This document shows, one piece after another, positions 56,452 to 64,000 of a DNA stretch of 64,000 nt. The stretch lies in NCBI GenBank assembly GCA_000497125.2, contig CM035320.1, positions 1,199,197 through 1,263,196 on the forward strand. Direction: 5' to 3'. The position numbers were made by a program, and so were the translations under genes. Numbering within the stretch: position 1 is the stretch's first letter; the number at the start of each line of letters is the position of its first letter. Under the pieces are notes generated by a model, which saw nothing but the letters and a program-made list of their open reading frames with translations, ran no database searches and was not told where the DNA came from. Source of the stretch: Spironucleus salmonicida. Lineage: Eukaryota > Fornicata > Diplomonadida > Hexamitidae.

Positions 56452-59400
56452 TCATTCGCCTTTTAGTCTGGATCTAATTTAACCAACTCTTTATCTTTAA
56501 ATCTTCTTTCGATATAAATCTTACAAATACAGGTTATCTCTCATTTATGGTTCCACACTAAGCCATAAAGTATGTAATTCTATATTAGAATCCTCAGATT
56601 CTTCAGTTAATTCATATACCCGATAAAATTACGATTGTATAAGATAACATAATCCTACTTATCTAGTGATATTTCTGCGTTCAATAAACCCTTTGATTAT
56701 AGACTAGATGAGAACTATACTTTCTTAATATTGCAACTACTTATGTCTAACTAAAAATCCAGATGAATTTCTCTATATTATGGAAATACTATTTTTGGTA
56801 TGGGTAAATTAATTTTTGGACTGAAACTCTCTTACAAACATTTAAATAAATATTGTTGCACTAAATTCAATTTAAAATTTATATTTTTCGATATATCGTC
56901 TCCAGTTTTTTCTTATTACTTTTACTGAAAATTATAATTGCAAATTATTACGTAATATATTTATCATTTTAAAATATTTCTATATTATAGAGCACGAAAC
57001 TTTAATCTACTCAAATTTTTAATTTTTAAGATTCTGGTCCCCTCGATACAAACAAGTAATGACTTGGCAACTTCTTTCTTAATAGCTTAAGTTTCGTTAA
57101 ACCAAAAACTATTTAATATTTCTAGAAATAAAACTAACGACAGTTGTTTTCTTCTTAAATTTCTAATTCATGCTGAAATACCTATAATTTTTCTATACTA
57201 CTATACATGCTAAATTCCATATTGTTATTATTTCATTTGCTCTATTTTAAATACGAATCTGTGGTACTATACTTCTTTGAATTAACTTTGATAGTTTTGA
57301 AATACTGTCCAATTCTTTTCGCGCTGATTTTCCTCTAAATATTGCCTGAATTTGAACAACAGCAATGAAATGCGAAATAAATTCTCTTCTCGCAAGTGAC
57401 TTTCTATATTACGTTTAAATTCGTAGTGCTGCACGAATTTACTTAATATTATTCTTATCAAAAAAGTATTAAGTAATATGTTTTTTTAAGATTTAGACTG
57501 CGTTTCTAACCAGAATAGATGGTTAATTCATAAGGTTAAGTTGGTATTATTATTAAATGATGAGTGCCGCTAATTTGATATCTTGAGTATAATATTAAGC
57601 AGATTTTTATCTGAAATAAGACTGTATAATAATAACTTTTTATATAAATTTTTTTTATCTGTTAGCGATGATAAAATATTATAACTTCCAGGCTGCCCAG
57701 TTAACTAAATGGTTATTTTTGTTTACATTAAATTATCTAATGAAGGACTAAATCTTAGTTATTTGGTAAATTTTGTACTCACCAATAATAAATCTTCTTC
57801 TATAAAAATTTTAAAGTTTAATCGCAGCAAATTTAAATTAAATAGTAATTTTTAATACAACTTACTTAGGTTATGTTTACAAAATAGGATATGAGTCCAC
57901 GGAAACGATCTCGACTGTAAATATTTATAATAATTACATCATCTTATATTATTCTGTTGGAGATTAAATATTCTATATCTAATTTAATAAGATATATGAA
58001 TTAACAGTATTTTATTAGATAACGTCTATATTTTCGGAAGTAATTTATTTTTCAGTAGGTTTTATAATATCTTCTAAAACAAGATTGTCATTTGACGTTT
58101 CAATTTGTATCGTTCCTTAAAGAATGAATTTTGATCTATTTTCTTAAAACTTATGTTGTGTTCTTTGATTATCATATTTCTGGTTTGAATGCTGACTATT
58201 TGAACAAGAAATTGGCCTAGAATCGATTGATTATAATTTATTTTTACTAGCAGAAACCGACCTACCTAAAATTTACAAAGGTCGTGATAGCTTGAGGTCT
58301 TATTTTTCATGATGATTAGTTTCTAACCTAAAAGTTGTAGTAATTTCAGATAGTTAAAGGCGGTCTTTTTTACTCAATGAGTCATTTATATCTTATTCAA
58401 ATGTAACCTACTTTTAAGAATTAATATAGTCCTGTTTGGTTTTAAGTATTAAAGATTTTTCTTAGGCTTATGATAAAGCTAAAGAATTCTCAATACTGTT
58501 AATTGAAAAAGGAATGGTTTCTAACTAAGATTTATTCGCTTATTATTATAATGTTCCTTAGGTTTTAGAATAATGAATAACAATTTCTTCTACATTGTGA
58601 ACATATTTTTAAATTAAAGTTGTAGCTTTCGTTATTTTAAGTAAAACTATCATATCTTTAAAATAATTTCGATAATGCTATTATAAAATTAGTGAACTAT
58701 TTTTCATTTATTATAATTTAATAGTCGACAATCTTCCTTACATGAAACGTTAAATTGTTATAATTTATGGAAAATTTGCATTAAATTACTGTAAAACCAA
58801 CATACTTCTGAACTTACTTTAAATTTGAATAACTTGATGTATATCCTTTATAGAAAAATGTGAACTTAATTATCTGTATGATTTTTATATTAATAATACT
58901 GCATCTAAATATTTTACCATTTATTTTTAATCTATTATTTTTAAAATTAATGATTAAATTTTACAGATATGATTTTTTTTAGTTTTAGCTAATTATACAG
59001 CCAAGCTACCTCTAAATATCTTTTAAATCATTATTGTTGCCTACTTATTTTAAATAAATTTGGTTCGTAAATTTATTGGGTATACTTTGCAGTTTGCTAA
59101 ATTAATTATTTCCTTTGGACTAATATAATGTTATTAGCTATATTTAATAAACTCTTTGTTGTAGGGTAGAATTTAATCAAATTTTCTTGATATTGGTTTC
59201 GAATCTAATTTTTTGCCTAAAGCATTTGATGTATTATTCTCTTTTAAAGTTTCTGAAAAAGCGACAAATTGGTCAATATATTTTACAAATTATGTTGGTG
59301 CAAACTAAAATTTATTAAGCAATTTAATCAGTAGATCTTTTTAGTCTATTAATTTTTACCTTTCTAGCTGCCTAAGTTATAATGGTAGACCATTTAATGA

Positions 59401-62400
59401 TTCTTCATGTTTAAGAACTTTTAATTGAGAACTCATGCTATCTAAAATTGAATTTTCTTTGGTTATATGTAATTACAAATTTTGTAATTATATTATACTT
59501 GAAATATTAGATTATTAAATTAATTCCGCAGTGAGGAGAGATAAAGTTTTCTATGGCATTTGCTTTAATCTATTAAGTATAATTGTCTTTTATTCAGGTA
59601 TGTTAATTTCTTACTATAAAAAAATTTATTTAGCCTACTAATTACGTAAATTTTAAATATCCTAGAATGATATTTTGTTATCGAAGAAGTCATTGCTTAA
59701 TAAATTATCAAATATTTTATTGGCTTCCTGAATTGTGATTTATTTTGATAATAGATTAGTGGCTGAGTAAAATCGTGGAATAACTGTGTTATATTGATTA
59801 CTCTTTCTAGATAAATATTTTTCTTCTTTATACTTATAGTGATTATTTCGCTAAATATTTGACCAAGTATCTATTTTACCCTTTTTAAAAGTGTCTTTAA
59901 GTTTAAACATAACATAATCAGGTCTTTATACTTGCTTATAAATAGAAGCTTTGGCTGAATTCAATGATAAATATGGATATAGTTATTATTATTAAGCCGG
60001 ATGCATTGTATTAACTTGCATTAATGAATTTTTCTTAACCATATCAGATTTCAATGGTTAATAAGAAGGGAAAATAGTTCTATTAATAAGTAGCCTTTAT
60101 GTTTAGTCTATTACAATTTCATAGAATGAATTATTTTATCTAACTAAAGACAAGCACACATCCTCAGAAACTGTTATTTATGGTGCAAAATAAGTATTTC
60201 GTCTCAAATATTTATTTTATTATAATTTCAAGCTAATAATTGGCTTCTGTTCACCATTCTATTTAATAATCTATGTCTATCTTTAATCATTATATAATTT
60301 TCCAGAATTCTTCTCATAGTCTGCTGTATATAATATTAATCTACCAGAACCCTTCAATTATGAAGGTTTCCTCTCAAATTATAGTCTCTCAATAAGTGAA
60401 CGAGCAAGCTTATTAATAATCAAACTGCTTTTCTGCATAAATTTATAGTTCCTAAAAGTAAGTAATGTTTTAATCATATTTTAAATGGCTTAAGCTGCTA
60501 GGATTTCATGATTTAATTTCCTATTTGATATTTACATTTAAAATGCTGACTTTACAATATATGCACTTTTAACTCCTAGTTAACATACATTAAGCATTTT
60601 AAAATCCTTATAAAATCGCTAAATATAAATACTGCTCATCTTCAGATCCAAATACTAATTTCTCTGATAATTCATTTTGTAAAATTAACAAATTTTTAAA
60701 GCTCCATTTTATAGCTTTGAATAGTTCATTCTGGCTTAAAATCCTTTATATAAGGTTCCAATTTTTAAAATCGCGCGTTTTTTCATATTGAATTATGAGA
60801 ACCTTAAATAACCATTAATAAATTTTTAAATACAAATTAATTATTTAATTGAATTTTTGTATCGTACAATCGCACTATTCATATAATAAAACTTTTATAT
60901 CATAATAGAACTTTCAACTAGTGGAACCAATTCCTTTTTAGTATTTCTCTAACGTATTAAATCCTGTAGTTTACATACTAACATCGTTTTATTTTGATTC
61001 ATTTTCTTTTAGATTTTGGTGTAAAATGCGATTTAAATGATCAAAATTTTACAAATTTTGTGAACGAGAATTTTACGTGAAGTTAATCCTCTATACTGCT
61101 TCTAAATAGTCAAAACAGCATTAAAGGATGCTGCTTTCAATTTTTACGCAAAAATACGCTTGAAAAAAACCTATAGAATTAAAATCTTTTAAAGTTTATT
61201 ATTATATCTTTATTAATATATTAATGTTCTAGCGAATTACTGAATTCGCAATATCTAATATTAGATAATTTAAAGCCTAGTTTTTCGCTATTTTTTAATT
61301 AAATTTTTTGTGTTTCTATAGAAACCTTATAGCATAATGGCGGCGGATTTTTCTTGATCCAGCTACGTCCCAAACTATAAATTTTAACTGCTGATGTCAA
61401 AGTCATCGATTTGGCCCAACTGCTTAAAAAGTTTTGACAGGTGCTAATTTCCGTGTTTTGGTACCTTTTGGCTTTAATTAATGATGTCTTCAAAGGGTTG
61501 AATCAGCCTCTCATATTTGAATTGACAAATAATTAATGCACTTTTCTGATCAAAACTAACAGAAAAATCTGGAGATTTTCGCTTCAAATGTTCCAGCTCG
61601 TGACGCTAAAGAAGCTGACTTCTGGATCGAAAATTTTAAGTTTTTAATTGCAAAATAGGGGACTGGTCCACCTGAAAATTCTAATTAACGAGCGTACTGG
61701 CGCGCGCCACGGGAACCAATTTACCGCCCTGGTATGTTCTGCCGCTTCGGAATAGCTTATCGTCGCTACTTACCTTCATTTCGTTCTAAAACGGCGTTTT
61801 AAGAAGATTTTAGGCCGATTTTTTGTAGTACTTGTTGGAATTAGACCTTGGGGGGTGCGGTTTTAACTTGGGTACCTGTGTAGAATCAGCTAAATCGTCT
61901 AAATTTTTGAATTTTAGCTTGTCAATCTAGTTCAAATCGCCGTATTTTTGCACCATAAAGTCATTTAAACGTTTATATTTGCCGTTTTCGATGTAACCTT
62001 TAAAGTCTTTGAAAAGGCGACGGGCTAAATCTTCTGCTAGCTGAAGTTATCGGAATGCCCAAGCAATAATAGGCTGTTCAAAAATATTTTCGTCTGATTT
62101 AAAGTATTTAATAGAATTTTAAAGACACTCATCAAAGTAATTATACCAAATGAAAACTGAGTCATTCGACGTTTTCAGACCACAAAAAATAAGACCTAAT
62201 AAATGCGAAAGAATAACCTTGCATAATGGTACTTTGTTACCTTTAAACATAAAATCAAACTAGTTTGGTAAATATGTGAAAGCTTGCAATGCTAGTTTAG
62301 CATGCGGGAGAGCCTCTTTATATCGATAAGCGTATTGATAAGCATATGCTAAATTTATGTTTAAAGATAACCCCTCATCAAGTCCTTTGGGGTCAAATTA

Positions 62401-62886
62401 ATATGCTTCTTCTAGAGTTAACAGAGTAGGCTCTGGTTTTTTAAGATAATTAAAGGCTTATGCTTTGATTATCATTAGTTACTGAATTAAAGGTTTGGTA
62501 AGCGGAATCTTACATTTAGTAGTGAATAAAGTCAAATGGTTAAACAGAAAAATTGCATTCTCTGGTTATTTCTTTGAAAGCCGTGATAAATCAATTATTG
62601 CCGCATGCAAAAACTGCAATACAACATGTTAAGTTTACTTACAATGCTAATAGTGAGTTATCAATTTTAACATTGCCTTGGAAATATATTTGTATACTAG
62701 TTCATCTGTTTGCTTGTCTTAAAAATTGCTATAAAACGATAATAGGCTTTTTGTTATCTTAATAATGTCTTCAGCTTCTCCAAATTATTTCATCTACTGT
62801 ATTATTTCCTATTTTGTCTCTATTTAGAGATCTGAATAGTAAATATATGGGGAACCAAAAAACCATGGTTTTGATAATGCTTTCAT
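56452..62886 (-). CDS. Giant TPR/IQ-repeat protein, 2,144 aa
   Basis: No in-frame TGA from 62925 to the stop at 56452. Start at 62886 (MKALSKPWFFGSPYIYYSDL); 62793 (MKQFGEAED) is an alternative. Residues ~1-330 are TPR-like helical repeats (EEAYQFDPKGLDEGLSLNIN, YRYKEALPHAKLALQAF). A basic linker follows to ~510, then arrays of degenerate IQ motifs (AVLTIQKQYRGL, AILKIGTLYKGFQARMNY, LICIQKFINGYLRF). A Ser/Gln-rich middle is followed by a second IQ cluster (VVQIQAIFRGKSARKELDSI, AALRIQTQYRKSLARREF). Expected to bind many calmodulin/centrin molecules. Resembles ASPM- or axonemal IQ-protein architecture. GC-rich patch at about 61320-61950. Confidence 0.8.
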
Positions 62887-62925
62887 TTGAAATTTTTGAG
62901 ATAATATATAATAATATAATAATAA

Positions 62926-64000
62926 TCATTCAGTCGCTACAAAATAAAATACAGATTGTAGATCATCTAAATCTTTGGAAAGGTGGAACTCGCCATGCAT
63001 AGTATCGCACATTTGATTTAATGCCGTATAATCAGTATCGCCGAATGCAACTACGTGCAAATCCATATCTTCCTCTAATTACTTATAAACGATCTCAGAT
63101 TTTTCCGAATCGTATTTAACATCCCCATCGGTAAAAACAATGCAAATTTGCTCATAACTCAGTGCTTTCATATCACCTTTATACTACACCTTGCTGCAAG
63201 CTATGATTCCACTCAAAATGTCTGATTAACCAGCAACTTGAATATTATTAATTTTCTAAAATATTAGCTGAATATTCTAAACTTTATCGAGCAAAATAGT
63301 AGCCTCCGAGTTAAAAATGATCAGACTAAAAATATCGTCCACATAGTTTTGCCTATTTCTCAGATAAAGGATTATCCGGTCTATTACGGCCCCGAACAGA
63401 TTCCGCCATTCGTTCTTGAAATTCACAGGTTCGTACAGGTTTTTCATGCACGAATTCATGCTCCCAGACGCATCGACCACAAATACCGTGTGACGCTTCG
63501 ATTTAAACTAGAACTTCAACGGCGTAAAACAGTCCAATTCGAGGTTTTTGACGGTCTTCGACACCGTCCCATACCGAACCCGTTTGACTACGCCCTGTAA
63601 ATTCGGTGTCAGGCGCAGACAAACCTCGTAGCTGCGCTTCTCGCGCGGCAGTTCCTTGTCGAGTTAGTCCAGTGACAGATGGAAGCCGCCGATCGGGTCA
63701 GACGACCCCTTGTAGACGTGGAATTCACCGTATTCCTCAATCTCAGCAGCCTCAAACTAGTGAATCACTATATCCACGAAATCGTCTTTCTGGTGCGATG
63801 GCAGCGCCGCAATATAGTTGATCACGAAGTCCTCGGCGTTGTCTGCGAAGTAATCCCCAGGCTTGATGAGGATTTTGCATGCGTTCACGACAAATGTCTT
63901 TCCGTTTTGCTCCAGGAACGTTAATTCGATGTTCCTGATATCAATTTTGGAGTCGAACTGAACAAGTGTCTCTACGCCGAAAAAGTGCGCGCTCTGTGTA
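62926..64000 (-). CDS. von Willebrand factor A-domain protein, 5' end outside window
   Basis: 357 codons present, open to the window edge. The C-terminal ~190 residues are a vWA domain: MIDAS DxSxS motif VVDASGSMNSCMKN, then FSLIIFNSEATILLDKV, SDILSGII (Thr replaced by Ser), FTDGDVKYDSEKSEI. The N-terminal part present (TFVVNACKILIKPGDYFADN; SYEVCLRLTPNLQGVVKRVR) is beta-rich and may be a VIT- or copine-like region. Likely a metal-dependent protein-interaction module; role unknown. GC-rich 5' part (63300-64000) turning AT-rich toward the 3' end. Ends ACT GAA TGA; the next gene begins 39 bp further in the same frame. Confidence 0.8.

Noticed and set aside
56968-57215. Separate small gene (MEFSMYSSIEKLQVFQ) on the minus strand.
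   Set aside because: Overlaps in another frame the IQ-repeat ORF, which stays open far upstream and downstream with recurring IQ motifs.
1-64000. CRISPR arrays, insertion sequences, transposase or integrase genes, telomeric repeats, rRNA.
   Set aside because: None seen. The chromodomain protein was considered as a retroelement relic, but no protease, RT or integrase motif accompanies it.

Overview
The window is nuclear DNA of a flagellated protist that uses a ciliate/hexamitid-type genetic code. TAA and TAG are sense codons and fit glutamine; TGA is the only stop. Read this way, most of the window resolves into long uninterrupted genes on both strands, nearly all broken up if the standard code is applied. 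I saw no introns, even in ORFs of 1,836 and 2,144 codons. Intergenic gaps are short, genes are often only 8-50 bp apart, and one pair overlaps by 4 bases (ATGA). IFT144, IFT57, centrin, a katanin-p80-like protein and TPR/IQ and coiled-coil proteins point to a cilium or flagellum. A nitroreductase-family protein, the intron-poor compact layout, and stop codons embedded in AGTGA (similar to the AGTRAAY poly(A) signal of Giardia and relatives) make a hexamitid diplomonad the best guess. An oxymonad or a ciliate is not excluded. Species is not determined.

Layout. 1-7.1 kb: coiled-coil and unknown genes (one TEX9-like) and a long AT-rich gap. 7.1-18.7 kb: FSH-type hydrolase and IFT144 diverging from a 72-bp spacer, an amino-acid permease, a three-gene run ending in an FG nucleoporin-like gene, and a katanin-p80-like gene. 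19-29 kb: Myb/SANT protein, coiled coils, RPB11/AC19, NOP14, nitroreductase, IFT57. 29.3-42.4 kb: a large inverted repeat with two 2,346-bp arms (29291-31636 and 40083-42428, left position = 71719 minus right position, three mismatches found). The arms surround an 8,446-bp AT-rich loop holding centrin, a poly(A)-polymerase-like gene, a PUF protein, TRM1 and the 5' part of an M18 aminopeptidase. The arms are strikingly GC-rich. Each carries the last part of the M18 aminopeptidase, a GH13 alpha-amylase-family gene, and a 251-aa gene of unknown function. 42.6-50 kb: small coiled-coil and unknown genes, an HMG-box protein and a chromodomain protein. 50.5-56.4 kb: membrane protein, two identical tRNA-Arg(ACG) genes, a plant-type 3-ketoacyl-CoA synthase, and a PDK1-like kinase with a zinc-ribbon tail. 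56.4-64 kb: a 2,144-codon TPR/IQ-repeat gene and a vWA-domain gene cut by the window end.

The most unusual element is the inverted repeat. The right-hand aminopeptidase is complete (440 aa) only because its AT-rich 5' part reads in frame into the GC-rich arm. Since both arms carry the same 3' coding end, recombination between arms would invert the loop and still leave an intact aminopeptidase. Sharp GC steps inside single genes recur elsewhere (IFT144, katanin-like, KCS, the 207-aa membrane protein, the vWA gene). A C-rich element, CCACTCC, lies 5-20 bp before the ATG of at least seven genes and is a candidate core promoter/initiator.
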